From Magnetovibrio sp. (GTDB lineage Bacteria > Pseudomonadota > Alphaproteobacteria > Rhodospirillales > Magnetovibrionaceae): 64,000 nucleotides of DNA. The number at the start of each line of letters is the position of its first letter. Positions within the stretch are counted from its first letter, which is position 1. Positions 29,509 to 40,213 of the stretch are shown piece by piece. Below the pieces are notes generated by a model. That model saw nothing but the letters and a program-made list of their open reading frames with translations. It was not told the DNA's origin and did not search any database. The translations under genes and the position numbers were made by a program. Location of the stretch: positions 1-64,000 of the forward strand of contig JAPHSY010000039.1 of assembly GCA_026196495.1 (NCBI GenBank), in the 5' to 3' direction.

Positions 29509-31122
29509 ATGAACAAGACACGCAACAAAAATATTGAATGCAAGTTCTTAGGCGCTGCCGGAACGGTGACGGGGTCGTGTTATTTGATCACCCATCCGGG
29601 CGGCAAGTTCTTGGTTGATTGCGGCTTGTTTCAGGGCTCTAAATCCGTACGTGCGTTAAACTATCCGGCCTTTTCATTCCAACCCAGTGAAATTGATTTT
29701 GTCGTCCTTACCCACGCCCATGTGGACCATTCGGGTTTGGTGCCGAAGTTGGTAAAATCCGGGTTTCAAAATAAGGTCTACGCAACCGAAGGCACCCGTG
29801 ATTTGCTCACCTATATGCTGCCCGATAGCGGCTACATTCACGAAACCGAAGTACGTCGCCTCAACCGTCGCAACCTGCGGCGCGGCATCGCAACGGTGGA
29901 ACCGATCTACACCAAATCCGACGGCGAACGCGCAATTGAATTCATTCACACTCAGCCCTACGCTAAACAATTCGAAGCCGCCCCCGGTGTGCAAGTTCGG
30001 TTTTGGAATGCCGGGCATATTTTGGGATCGGCCTCGGTCGAAGTGATTGTTGAAACCGATGACGGACCGGTAAAGTTGGTGTTTTCCGGTGACATCGGCC
30101 CCGACGAAAAAGCTTTCCACCCCATACCCGAAAGCCCCACCGATATCGATTACCTGTTTGTCGAAAGTACCTATGGGGATCGCGAACGCACCGATATAAC
30201 CTTGGAAGAACGCCGCGAAGTATTGAAGCGTGAAATCCTCGACGGACTGAACGCTGGCGGCAACGTATTGATCCCGGCCTTTGCAGTCGAGCGCACGCAA
30301 GAGCTGCTTTACGACATCGGCTTGTTATTGGATGACAAAGATTTACCACCTGTGTCGGTCTATCTTGACAGCCCGTTGGCCATTCGCGCCACCGAAGTCT
30401 TTGAAAGCCATGCAGCAAACTTAAACGACGTATCGGCACGCGGTGGATTGTTCAGAAATCCCCGCTTTAATTTCGTCAACCGTGCCGAAGACAGCATGGC
30501 GCTGGACCGCATCACATCCGGTGCCATCATCATCGCCGCCAGCGGCATGTGCGATGCCGGACGCATTCGCTATCATTTGAAATCAAACCTCTGGCGGCCC
30601 CAGGCGACCGTATTGTTTGTGGGCTATCAAGCCCCGGGAAGTTTGGGTGCAACGCTTCTCAACGGCAACAACAGTGTACGCATTCATGGGCGCGAGATTT
30701 CCGTGAAGGCCCGTATACGCCGGATCGACAATTATTCCGCCCATGCCGATCAGAAAGAGCTGATCAACTGGGTCACCGCACGCCTACCCATCAAACGCGG
30801 TATCTTCATCACCCACGGTGAAGACATGGCACGGGCCACCATGCGCGATCACCTCATCGCGCATGGTTGCAAACCCAAACATCTGTTTATTCCCAAGCTG
30901 GATGAAACCTTTGTGCTGAGCCTCAAAGGCAAAGTGAAGCATTCGCTCATCAACCCGCGGATCGAACAAGAAGACACCATGTGCCGTGATTGGCACAACG
31001 ACTATGCCTCGTTCTTGGTCAACCTGTCGGAAACTTTGCGCACCCGCGAAACGGATGTTGAACGTCACAAGGCGTTGAGCAAACTTCGCAATATTTTGGA
31101 TAAGATAGAGGCTGGACCCTAA
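29509..31122 (+). CDS. MBL-fold beta-CASP RNA metallohydrolase
   Basis: LTHAHVDHSGLVPKLV, SGDIGPDEKAFHPIPE, VESTYGDR, DSPLAIRATEVF, SASGMCDAGRIRYHL-type motifs, NYSAHADQKELINW. Confidence 0.95.
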   Translation: MNKTRNKNIECKFLGAAGTVTGSCYLITHPGGKFLVDCGLFQGSKSVRALNYPAFSFQPSEIDFVVLTHAHVDHSGLVPKLVKSGFQNKVYATEGTRDLLTYMLPDSGYIHETEVRRLNRRNLRRGIATVEPIYTKSDGERAIEFIHTQPYAKQFEAAPGVQVRFWNAGHILGSASVEVIVETDDGPVKLVFSGDIGPDEKAFHPIPESPTDIDYLFVESTYGDRERTDITLEERREVLKREILDGLNAGGNVLIPAFAVERTQELLYDIGLLLDDKDLPPVSVYLDSPLAIRATEVFESHAANLNDVSARGGLFRNPRFNFVNRAEDSMALDRITSGAIIIAASGMCDAGRIRYHLKSNLWRPQATVLFVGYQAPGSLGATLLNGNNSVRIHGREISVKARIRRIDNYSAHADQKELINWVTARLPIKRGIFITHGEDMARATMRDHLIAHGCKPKHLFIPKLDETFVLSLKGKVKHSLINPRIEQEDTMCRDWHNDYASFLVNLSETLRTRETDVERHKALSKLRNILDKIEAGP

Positions 31123-31577
31123 TCCCTTGCTTTCACTTTCAGCACTACCCCTTCGGCAGCAATGACTTCGACCTTAGTACCCACAGGCAAGTCATCGCCG
31201 GACACTTTCCAGGTGCTATCATCAACTTTAATTTTACCAAAGCCGCCTTCGATGGGCTCATCCAAGGTAAAGTGACGCCCAACATATTGTTCACCCCGAC
31301 GGTTCAACGTTGGGTGGTCCGTTTTTAGTGGGCGTTGTTTTAAGTAAAGTCGCCCAACAACAACACTAACCACTGACAAGGCAGCAAAAATAATCAACTG
31401 CCATTCCAGCGCTAAGTCGGGACTAAGCCAACTCACCACACCGGTGATAAGTGCAGCAATACCCAACCACATGAACACGACACCGGGCACGAACATTTCA
31501 AACATCATCAAAATGACACCGGCAATCAGCCAGTGCCAAAATGTGATTTCATCAAACACGGATGTACTCGCCATCAT
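31119..31577 (-). CDS. NfeD family protein
   Basis: Two to three TMs and an OB-like C-terminus (GRHFTLDEPIEGGFGKIKVDDSTWKVSGDDLPVGTKVEVIAAEGVVLKVK); start at MMASTSVFDE. The track start is upstream inside the SPFH gene. Confidence 0.9.
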   Translation of the reverse strand: MMASTSVFDEITFWHWLIAGVILMMFEMFVPGVVFMWLGIAALITGVVSWLSPDLALEWQLIIFAALSVVSVVVGRLYLKQRPLKTDHPTLNRRGEQYVGRHFTLDEPIEGGFGKIKVDDSTWKVSGDDLPVGTKVEVIAAEGVVLKVKARD

Positions 31578-31608
31578 GTCTTTATCCGATGGCGGCGTGG
31601 CGATCACA

Positions 31609-32577
31609 CTAACGAGAAGATGGAACACTGCTGCCCCCTGACTTAGCTGCATCCTCAATGTTGCTAAATGCACCTTTGCCAATCTCCGCAATCCCGGCAA
31701 GAGAACTCAAGATGCCTGTGGCTTCCATGGGCATGAACAGAACTTTTTGGTTACGCGCTGAGGCAATATCTTTCAAAGCTTCTACATATTTTTGTGCAAT
31801 AAAGTAATTCACCGCCTGCACATCACCCCCCGCAATGGCTTCAGACACCATGTTAGTCGCTTTGGCTTCGGCTTCGGCTTCACGTTCGCGAGCTTCGGCA
31901 TCACGATACGCGGCTTCACGGCGACCCTCGGCTTCCAAGATTGCGGCTTGTTTTTCACCTTCAGCCCGCAGCACCGCAGATTGACGAGAACCTTCGGCTT
32001 CCAAAATTTGTGCGCGCTTCTCACGCTCCGCCTTCATTTGACGGGCCATGGAATCCACCAGATCGCGCGGCGGGGAAATATCCTTAATTTCGATCCGAGT
32101 GACTTTTACACCCCACGGGGTGGTGGCTTCATCAACCACGGTCAACAACTTGGCATTGATGTTATCGCGTTGAGACAACAATTCATCCAAATCCATGGAC
32201 CCCATCACCGTTCGCACGTTGGTCATGGTTAGATTGAGGATCGCACGGTGAAGGTCATTGACCTCATAAGCCGCCGATGCGGCATCTAGGATCTGATAGA
32301 AAACAACACCATCGGCCGTGACCATGGCATTATCCTTGGTGATAACTTCTTGGGATGGAACATCCAAGACCTGCTCCATCATGTTGAGCTGTGCACCGAC
32401 ACGATCCACAACTGGGACAATAATGTGCAGTCCAGGCTTTAAGGTTATGGTATAGCGCCCAAAGCGTTCGACTGTATATTCCATGCCTTGGGGTACAACT
32501 TTGACCCCCAAAAACACCACTGCCAGCGCAAAAAGCAGTATCGCGCCTGCAAACCCGGCAAATCCGACCAATTCCAT
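31609..32577 (-). CDS. SPFH/band 7 (stomatin-like, QmcA-type) protein
   Basis: [59 protein letters not shown]. Confidence 0.95.
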   Translation of the reverse strand: MELVGFAGFAGAILLFALAVVFLGVKVVPQGMEYTVERFGRYTITLKPGLHIIVPVVDRVGAQLNMMEQVLDVPSQEVITKDNAMVTADGVVFYQILDAASAAYEVNDLHRAILNLTMTNVRTVMGSMDLDELLSQRDNINAKLLTVVDEATTPWGVKVTRIEIKDISPPRDLVDSMARQMKAEREKRAQILEAEGSRQSAVLRAEGEKQAAILEAEGRREAAYRDAEAREREAEAEAKATNMVSEAIAGGDVQAVNYFIAQKYVEALKDIASARNQKVLFMPMEATGILSSLAGIAEIGKGAFSNIEDAAKSGGSSVPSSR

Positions 32578-32737
32578 TGATTTAGCCCCCTAATAACTCG
32601 TCAACTTTTGATGACTAAACTATGGCCGACAAAACCATGGCGGCGCAAGGCAAACTTGTCGAAATCAATTAATTTGGGCCTCTAGACAATAACCTGTAAC
32701 ATGCGATGAAGATTACATTTTTTGGATTTGATAACCG

Positions 32738-33724
32738 ATGACACCATCTGGAAAACCCGCTTGGCCCCAAACCGAAGACGGCACAACTGACTGGGAAATC
32801 GTATTTGAAGATCCGGAAACGGGTTTTATTCAACTGGTCGCACAATCACCCAGTGCCGATATCTTGCGTCAAACCACAACGGTGGTGATTGAAAAGTTGT
32901 TCACCCGTCGTGGCGACGAAGAGGAAGTTGTGAGCCTCAAGGCTCAGCTGGAAGCCATTCTCACATCTGGCAAGGACCTTGACGCACAACAAACCGGCGT
33001 CAGCTTTTTGCTGCGTCAAATCAAAGACACACGTATCGAAAAAGCCCGCATCTATGTTGAACGCAAAAGATCAGGTGCCGCAATTGATCGACGCACAGGA
33101 TGGCTGTGGAAAATCGATGCCCTGCTTAAACCCAAAGTTCTGATTCCTGTCAGTATTCTGTTTGTCATGTTGATTACAGGTTTGGTTTTCGGCGTCCTAC
33201 AAACCACGTTGGGACCATCCCGTCCCGATATCTTAGCGCAAGACGACGCCTTAACCGGAGCCCAACAAGAAGAGTCCGAAGATGCTGAGATGGATGGTGA
33301 TGGCAAAACGCCAGATGATGCCGAAGTTGAAGAAGCAGAGCCCGAAGCGCCACCGCCACCACCAGAACGAATAGAAATTTGGCTCAAAACCATGCGTTGG
33401 CCACTGTCCCAGTTGAGTACCAAAGATCGACCCCAATATTTTGCTGTAATCTTGTTCGTTAAAGACTGGGATACCAAAATTGGTGTTTGTCGCCATACCG
33501 TCAACATTATGGATAAGCTCTATCAAGCATTCAATCACGTCTTGCCCCAAGATCGACGTGCTACTGATGGGGAGCTAAGCGATCTTGCTGCCGTTATTCC
33601 ATCAGCTGTAGATCAGATTTTTGGCTCGTCCGTAATCCTAGAGGCCCAAGTCCACCGCTACGGCTCACCTGGGTTCAAAGCTGCAACACTACCGCCTTAT
33701 TGTAAATCACCGGATAAGGACTAA
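32738..33724 (+). CDS. hypothetical single-pass membrane protein
   Basis: 328 aa, one TM (VLIPVSILFVMLITGLVFGVL) followed by an acidic/proline linker; no recognised family. Confidence 0.75.
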   Translation: MTPSGKPAWPQTEDGTTDWEIVFEDPETGFIQLVAQSPSADILRQTTTVVIEKLFTRRGDEEEVVSLKAQLEAILTSGKDLDAQQTGVSFLLRQIKDTRIEKARIYVERKRSGAAIDRRTGWLWKIDALLKPKVLIPVSILFVMLITGLVFGVLQTTLGPSRPDILAQDDALTGAQQEESEDAEMDGDGKTPDDAEVEEAEPEAPPPPPERIEIWLKTMRWPLSQLSTKDRPQYFAVILFVKDWDTKIGVCRHTVNIMDKLYQAFNHVLPQDRRATDGELSDLAAVIPSAVDQIFGSSVILEAQVHRYGSPGFKAATLPPYCKSPDKD

Positions 33725-36510
33725 ATCACCGCAGGGTCTTTTCGATCATCGCGGGTGTTTTCTTCTACGGCAAGATAACCATCAACTTTGGCCATGGGAA
33801 CGGTAAAGGAAAAACGTGCCCCCTTGCCAGCCGGGTTATCATCCACCCAGATCGCACCACCTAAGAAGGTAATGATTTCACGACAAATCGCCAACCCCAA
33901 TCCGGTTCCACGAGGCATTTGATCGGTACCTTGATTGAGCTGAAGGAATTTTTCAAATACCGCAGCCTTTCGTGCTTTGGGAACCCCCTCACCATTATCA
34001 GTGATCGAAATTCTCAATTGTCCTTGGCGCACACGTGCGGAAACACCAATCACTCCACCCGGGTCTGCACAAAACTTGGCAGCATTTGATAATAAGTTGA
34101 CCATGACCTGAACCAGTTGATCATGGTCGGCCTTGATCATCGGCATCCCCGCAGGTAGGTCCACACGCAGTTTAATTTTGCGTTCTTGAATTAACCCCGA
34201 CATAGCAGCAACAGCCTGTTTGATTACGGCGCGGGAATCCACATTGGCAAGGGCCCAATCCATTTGCCCAGATTCCATTTTTGCCAAATCCAGAATTTGA
34301 TCAATCAATCGGGATAAGCGTTCACTTTCCGTGCGGATTACCAACAAGAAATGTTCGCTTTCCTCATCACTAACATCCGGTGTTTCTGATAAAATTTCAG
34401 AGAACGCTCGAATTGATGTTAGAGGAGTCCGTAGCTCATGTGAAATGGTATTGAGGAAGTCATCCTTCAAAGAGTCTAGTTCTTTTAGTCGTTCGTTTGC
34501 CGCTTGCAGTTTAGCTGTGGTTTCTTCCAATTCACGTGATTTGGTTTCCAGCATACGCGAATACTGAATGGCTTGAGATGTCTCATCCAAGATTTTGTAC
34601 ATCTCATCCAGGCTAACAATGCCCCCCTTAACCACTGAACCAATCATCACACGGGCGGTTGCCGATCCAACAGCACCAGCCAACATTTTTTCAGCTAAAT
34701 CCAGCCACACGGTATCAGCAATCAAATTAGGCCTAAACATGACACCTTGGTCTGCAGCGAAATCACGAAAAGCTTTATCGGCCCGCTCTTCACCAACAAA
34801 ACGTCCCACCAGATCACATAAGTCTCCAATGGATGCAGAGCCCTGAAGGAAGCGTGGGTCCTTCAGGCCTTCGGTATACATAAACACATCCACAAACATG
34901 GTGCCTTGGATACGTTCGATGGTGGTCTGGTGAGTTAACAACGATCCAATCACATAGGCAGAGATGTTAACCAACAAGCTCCAGAACAGTGAGTGTGATA
35001 GGTTGTCAAAGCCATCCATGCCAAACAAAGCGTAGGGACGCAAGAACTCAAGACCAAACGGCCCATAATCAATCAGGCTGATGGGCAACCAGCCCGACTG
35101 TGCAAAGGATGGCAACAACAAGGTATAAGCCCAAACCAAGGTACCCAAAACCATCCCGGTCATGGCACCCTTAAGCGACCCCCCCTTCCAAAACATCCCA
35201 CCAATAATTGCTGGCGCAAACTGAGCCGCAGCAGCAAAAGATACCAAGCCGATTGTTACCAAAGAATACGAACCTGATGCTACGCGGAAATAGGCATAGC
35301 CTAAGATCAAAATACCAATGATCGAAGCCCGACGGACCAACAGCAAAAAGCCACTGAGATTGCTGCGCTTATCCAGTTCAAACCACCGCATCTTCACCAG
35401 TGCAGGAACCACAACATTGTTGCACACCATGGTACTAAGCGCGATTGCCGCCACGATAACCATAGAGGTTGCAGCAGACAGCCCGCCAATGAATGCCAGC
35501 AAAGCCAAAGCGCTCTTACCGTAAAAAATGGGGACCGTGAGCACAAACATATCTGCATCAACACCACCGCCTGGGAATGCTAAGCGCCCGCCAATGGCGA
35601 TGGGCAACACAAAAATATTGATGACCAACAGGTACAACGGGAACAGCCATACAGCCGTACGTAAATGGTTCTCGTCTGTGTTCTCAACCGCTGTAATATA
35701 AAACTGACGCGGCAAACAAATGATCGCCAACATAGATAAGATAATCATCGTTGCCCAGCTGGCATATCCACCTTCTGGATTGATAACAAAAAGATGATCC
35801 AACTGCGCAGCGGAGGCTTTGTTGAACAAATCAGCAAATCCGTCAAAGACACCAAAAGTCACAAAAAAACCAACGGCCAGAAACGCAAACAACTTGACGA
35901 TCGATTCAAACGCAATTGCAGCAACAATGCCTTCGTGATGTTCGCTGGCATCGATATGGCGTGTACCAAATAAAATGGAAAAAATTGCCAAGGCCATTGC
36001 AACCAAGAATGTGGTGTCCAGGCCATACTGAGTCAGAACCGGATTGATGAAACTGGTTTCACCGGAATAATTTGTGATGATCTCAAAACTGGTGGCGATA
36101 GATTTTAACTGTAAAGAAATATATGGCGTCGTCCCCACCACGGCAATCAACGTTACCATGGCCCCCAATTGTGAACTTTTGCCGTAACGCGATGAAATAA
36201 ACTCCGCAATGGACGTAATACGATTGACCTTGCAGATCCGTAAGATCTTAACCCAGCCCACTGACCATACGGCAAACACCAAAGTCGGCCCAAGATAAAT
36301 GGGCAAGAAATCAAGCCCTGTCCGGGCGGCTAAGCCAACCGAACCATAAAATGTCCAGGACGTACAAAACACAGCGATAGAGAGGGTGTAAATGTACGGG
36401 TTTTTCGTTATTGAGCGCCCACGGCTGGATGCTTTATCACCATAATATGCAATCGCAAACAATGTGCCGAGATATAGGATTGAGGCGACGACAACCAGAC
36501 CACCTTGCAT
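33721..36510 (-). CDS. sodium:solute symporter-sensor histidine kinase hybrid (CbrA/CrbS-like)
   Basis: 929 aa; SLC5-type TMs, then DDFLNTISHELRTPLTSIRAFSEIL, NLLSNAAKFC, GTGLGLAICREI. Confidence 0.93.
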   Translation of the reverse strand: MQGGLVVVASILYLGTLFAIAYYGDKASSRGRSITKNPYIYTLSIAVFCTSWTFYGSVGLAARTGLDFLPIYLGPTLVFAVWSVGWVKILRICKVNRITSIAEFISSRYGKSSQLGAMVTLIAVVGTTPYISLQLKSIATSFEIITNYSGETSFINPVLTQYGLDTTFLVAMALAIFSILFGTRHIDASEHHEGIVAAIAFESIVKLFAFLAVGFFVTFGVFDGFADLFNKASAAQLDHLFVINPEGGYASWATMIILSMLAIICLPRQFYITAVENTDENHLRTAVWLFPLYLLVINIFVLPIAIGGRLAFPGGGVDADMFVLTVPIFYGKSALALLAFIGGLSAATSMVIVAAIALSTMVCNNVVVPALVKMRWFELDKRSNLSGFLLLVRRASIIGILILGYAYFRVASGSYSLVTIGLVSFAAAAQFAPAIIGGMFWKGGSLKGAMTGMVLGTLVWAYTLLLPSFAQSGWLPISLIDYGPFGLEFLRPYALFGMDGFDNLSHSLFWSLLVNISAYVIGSLLTHQTTIERIQGTMFVDVFMYTEGLKDPRFLQGSASIGDLCDLVGRFVGEERADKAFRDFAADQGVMFRPNLIADTVWLDLAEKMLAGAVGSATARVMIGSVVKGGIVSLDEMYKILDETSQAIQYSRMLETKSRELEETTAKLQAANERLKELDSLKDDFLNTISHELRTPLTSIRAFSEILSETPDVSDEESEHFLLVIRTESERLSRLIDQILDLAKMESGQMDWALANVDSRAVIKQAVAAMSGLIQERKIKLRVDLPAGMPMIKADHDQLVQVMVNLLSNAAKFCADPGGVIGVSARVRQGQLRISITDNGEGVPKARKAAVFEKFLQLNQGTDQMPRGTGLGLAICREIITFLGGAIWVDDNPAGKGARFSFTVPMAKVDGYLAVEENTRDDRKDPAVI

Positions 36511-36513
36511 GGG

Positions 36514-36795
36514 CTAACTCCGCCCAAGGGGGTTGTTGGTATCATCAAATGTTGGTTCGCGCGGAGACAAGTCACCATTTACTGTCTGGTCTTGACGCAA
36601 TTTCGACGGACGCGCCCCGAACCAGGTGGCAAAAATAATAAAGGCCCAGATACAAAAAATAACCAAGTAACTGAGTGGTATACCCAGAACTAAAAATGCA
36701 CGGTCATATGTCCCAACCAAGGGCGGCAAAAACACAAGAACACCAAACGCATATAGCGTTAGAGACCATTCTTGTTTTCGACCCGTGCGTTTCAT
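36514..36795 (-). CDS. small two-TM membrane protein associated with the symporter
   Basis: 93 aa, two TMs, immediately upstream of and co-directional with the symporter-kinase. Confidence 0.75.
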   Translation of the reverse strand: MKRTGRKQEWSLTLYAFGVLVFLPPLVGTYDRAFLVLGIPLSYLVIFCIWAFIIFATWFGARPSKLRQDQTVNGDLSPREPTFDDTNNPLGRS

Positions 36796-36845
36796 AGCTT
36801 CTCACGAAATTTGGGCATCATTGCCTATACATTTATTGTCAGTAA

Positions 36846-37235
36846 CTACTTAGCCGTTGGGCAGCCTTCAATCCCCAACAATGCATTCACACGTTCGCAG
36901 ACATCCCGTGTCGAATACGGCTTGGTGATATAGTCATCAGCACCTAACTTAAGCGCTTTGTCTTTATCCGATTCACGACTTTTGGCGCTCAATACCAGAA
37001 TCTTTGTCTCAGCCAGATTCGGGTTGGCACGAATGGCCTCACATACCGACAATCCATCACGTTTGGGCAACATCACATCCAAAAGCACCACATCAGGTTG
37101 TTTTTCAGATATTGCGGCTAGGGCCGCTTCACCGTCTTCAGCAATGCGGACATCATGACCAGAACGCTTCATAATAAACTGAAGTGAAAGAACGATATTT
37201 GGTTCGTCTTCTACAATCAGCACAGAGTACGACAT
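36846..37235 (-). CDS. single-domain response regulator
   Basis: 129 aa CheY-like receiver: VLIVEDEPNIVLSLQFIM, DVVLLDVMLPKRDG, VLSAKSRESDKDKALKLGADDYITKPYS. Confidence 0.93.
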   Translation of the reverse strand: MSYSVLIVEDEPNIVLSLQFIMKRSGHDVRIAEDGEAALAAISEKQPDVVLLDVMLPKRDGLSVCEAIRANPNLAETKILVLSAKSRESDKDKALKLGADDYITKPYSTRDVCERVNALLGIEGCPTAK

Positions 37236-37406
37236 CGTGTTCGTAGCTCCCTTATCCCCAAGAATTCCAAGAAATCTACCAAATTTACAGATTACACTTA
37301 TTTAGCAATCATTTGAACTTCGACAATTTCCGTAAATGTTACGGGCATCCTAGCCAACTCATCCCCAAAAGTCATCTTTGACGTCTCTGTATCTACAAAT
37401 GCAACA

Positions 37407-37433
37407 AGGCCCCGGCAATGCCGAGGCCTTGTG
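37407..37433 (-). terminator. hairpin downstream of livF
   Basis: CAAGGCCCCGGCAATGCCGAGGCCTTG inverted repeat about 65 bp after the livF stop; weak T run. Confidence 0.5.
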
Positions 37434-37497
37434 CTATCTGACGAGCAAGGGGGGTAGGAGTGATGAGCGTCCAATCACGCTTGCGCGAGAAAAGACA

Positions 37498-38286
37498 TCA
37501 GATCGCCAGATATTCGTCACGCAGTTCTTTGTTATCGAGAACTTCTTGAGCGGTACCGTTAAACACAACCTCACCCATGTCCAAGATAATCGCACGGTCT
37601 GCCAAGTGCAGAGCAGCAATAGCGTTTTGTTCCACGATGATCGAGGTCATGCCCAGTTTCTTCACGCTTTCGAGAATGCTCTCGATTTCGTGCACGATAA
37701 CTGGAGCCAAGCCTTCATAAGGTTCATCCAACAACAGCAACTTAACGTCCCGAGCCAAGGCCCGAGCAACAGCTAACATCTGCTGTTCACCACCGGAAAG
37801 CGTCACGCCTTCTTGGTTACGACGTTCCGCCAAACGCGGGAAGTGTTCGTAGATGCGTTCAATCGACCAGCCAATCGGCGGGGCAATTTGAGACAGCGTC
37901 AGGTTTTCTTCCACCGTCAGGCCGGGAATGATGCAACGATCTTCCGGCACCAAGGCGACGCCCTTGCGAGAAGCCTGCCACGAATCCATCGTGTGCAATG
38001 GTTCGTGATCCAACCAAACTTCACCATGTCGAAGTTGCGGATCATCCATGCGTGCGATGGAACGCAGCGTGGTGGTTTTGCCAGCACCGTTACGACCAAG
38101 GAGTGCAACGATTTCACCTTCGTGAATATCGAAGTTGACGCCTTGAACGATGTAGCTCTCTCCATAGTAGGAGTGAAGATCCCAAGCCGAGAAATAGGCA
38201 TGTGCGGAACCTTCGTTGGTGACTTTTTCGGCAGTTGGTGTGTTGCCAACGTCGCCCATATCAATACCGAGATTTTGATCGCTCAT
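37498..38286 (-). CDS. livF: branched-chain amino acid-type ABC transporter ATP-binding protein LivF
   Basis: LGRNGAGKTTTLRSIARMD, LSGGEQQMLAVARALARDVKLLLLDEPYEGLAP. Confidence 0.92.
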   Translation of the reverse strand: MSDQNLGIDMGDVGNTPTAEKVTNEGSAHAYFSAWDLHSYYGESYIVQGVNFDIHEGEIVALLGRNGAGKTTTLRSIARMDDPQLRHGEVWLDHEPLHTMDSWQASRKGVALVPEDRCIIPGLTVEENLTLSQIAPPIGWSIERIYEHFPRLAERRNQEGVTLSGGEQQMLAVARALARDVKLLLLDEPYEGLAPVIVHEIESILESVKKLGMTSIIVEQNAIAALHLADRAIILDMGEVVFNGTAQEVLDNKELRDEYLAI

Positions 38287-39053
38287 AGGTGTGCTCCACC
38301 AAGGTATGCTTCTTGAACTTTCGGGTTGCCACGAACGTCGTCTGGTTTACCGTCAGCAATGATTGCGCCCTGCGCCAGAACCGAGATGTGATCGGCCAAA
38401 CTGAACACAACATGCATGTCGTGCTCAATAATAACCTTGGTCATACCGCGGCTCTTAATACGCTTGAGAATTTCAATGGTGCGGTTGGTGTCATGACGCG
38501 CCATACCAGCGGTCGGCTCATCCAACAGCAACAACTTGGGATGCTGGATCAGACACATGGCCAATTCCAAGCGACGTTTGTCACCACGCGACATAGACGC
38601 TGAAATATCATGCCTCTGGTCTTCCAGACCCAAATCCTCAAGAACGTGTTCAGCTTCTTCAATCAGTTCTTTTTCTGCTGACAGCGGCTTGAAGGCATTA
38701 AATTTGAAATTGCCATCACGCTTTGCCAATGCAGGAACGATTACGTTTTGCAGCAGCGTCAGTTCCGGGAAAATTTCCGGAGTCTGGAAAACACGTGCAA
38801 CACCGACTTGGTTAATTTCGTAAGGCGTTTTTCCCGTTAGGGGGACGTCACCGAACATAACCGAGCCACTGTCTGGAACCAAACGGCCCACACACACGTT
38901 CAACATAGTCGACTTACCAGCACCGTTCGGACCAATGATGGCATGTGTTTCGCCTTCTTTGATCTTCAGGTTGATATCGCTGAGAGCCTGCAAACCACCG
39001 AAGGTTTTGTTTACGCCTGAGACGTTCAGGACGATGTTTTCAGATTCACTCAT
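38283..39053 (-). CDS. livG: branched-chain amino acid-type ABC transporter ATP-binding protein LivG
   Basis: GPNGAGKSTMLNVCVGRLVPDSG, SRGDKRRLELAMCLIQHPKLLLLDEPTAGMARHDT; start at MSESENIVLNVSG. Confidence 0.92.
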   Translation of the reverse strand: MSESENIVLNVSGVNKTFGGLQALSDINLKIKEGETHAIIGPNGAGKSTMLNVCVGRLVPDSGSVMFGDVPLTGKTPYEINQVGVARVFQTPEIFPELTLLQNVIVPALAKRDGNFKFNAFKPLSAEKELIEEAEHVLEDLGLEDQRHDISASMSRGDKRRLELAMCLIQHPKLLLLDEPTAGMARHDTNRTIEILKRIKSRGMTKVIIEHDMHVVFSLADHISVLAQGAIIADGKPDDVRGNPKVQEAYLGGAHL

Positions 39054-39057
39054 GTCC

Positions 39058-40209
39058 TTAACCCTCACTCGTCTGTGCTTTGGCCGGAGCCGCAGCGTCA
39101 TCGTCGTCAGATTTATTGCCGCGTTTCTTGAACCAAGCTGCAATCTTAGCGAAGCCTTCCATAATGCCACCTGGCAGGAAGATAACGATAATCATGAACA
39201 ATGCACCCAAGGTTAGGTGCCAACCTTCACCTACAAACGGGTTAACGATGAACACCATGAAGTTTTCCATAAACTGCGGAAGGAATGAGAAAATCTCATG
39301 CAGAACTTGTTCGTTGTATGCTGAGAAGATGTTTTCGAAGTATTTGATCAAACCCGCGCCAAGCAGCGGGCCAATCAACGTACCCAAACCACCCAAGATG
39401 GTCATCAAAACAACTTCACCAGATGCGGTCCATTGCATACGCTCTGCACCTGCCAGCGGATCAGTCGCAGCCAACAAAGAACCAGCCAAGCCTGCATACA
39501 TGCCGGAGATCACAAACGCCACCAACAGGTAAGGACGGGTGTTGAAACCGGTATAGCTCATACGAACTTGGTTAGATTTGATTGCAGCCAACTTCATGCC
39601 AAACGGCGAACGGAAGATACGCAGCGATACAAAGAACGCCAGGATCAACAGGACGGCACAGAAGTAGAAGCCTGGGTAACCGCTCATTTTCATACCGAAC
39701 AACTCAGTCGAGGGCAGACCGGAACCTGTAGCTGCCGCATCAAAGATACGCGGATCAGATTGTTCCAACTGCAGACCCGTTTCACCGTTGGTAACCGGGG
39801 TCAGCACAGAATAAGCCATGTTGTAGGACATCTGTGCAAACGCCAACGTCAAGATCGAGAAGTAAATACCCGAACGACGCAAGCTCACAAAGCCAATCAA
39901 CACCGCAAAAATACCTGCGAGGACGGTACCGAAGATGATCGCCGGAATGACGTTCATGGTCAGCAGTTTAAAGGACCAGACCGCTGCGTAGGAACCGACA
40001 CCCAAGAAGGCAGCGTGACCAAACGATAGATAGCCAGTCAAGCCAAACAGGATGTTGAAACCAATTGCGAAGATACCAAAGATGGCGAACTTCTGCAGAA
40101 GATCAGGATATGATGCACCGACAGGAGCCAGCCAAATCGGCATGGTCAGCACGGCGGCAATAAACACGACCATCAATATAAGGTCTTTACGTGCGCTTTG
40201 AATGCTCAT
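39058..40209 (-). CDS. livM: branched-chain amino acid-type ABC transporter permease LivM
   Basis: [57 protein letters not shown]. Confidence 0.93.
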   Translation of the reverse strand: MSIQSARKDLILMVVFIAAVLTMPIWLAPVGASYPDLLQKFAIFGIFAIGFNILFGLTGYLSFGHAAFLGVGSYAAVWSFKLLTMNVIPAIIFGTVLAGIFAVLIGFVSLRRSGIYFSILTLAFAQMSYNMAYSVLTPVTNGETGLQLEQSDPRIFDAAATGSGLPSTELFGMKMSGYPGFYFCAVLLILAFFVSLRIFRSPFGMKLAAIKSNQVRMSYTGFNTRPYLLVAFVISGMYAGLAGSLLAATDPLAGAERMQWTASGEVVLMTILGGLGTLIGPLLGAGLIKYFENIFSAYNEQVLHEIFSFLPQFMENFMVFIVNPFVGEGWHLTLGALFMIIVIFLPGGIMEGFAKIAAWFKKRGNKSDDDDAAAPAKAQTSEG

Positions 40210-40213
40210 GTTC

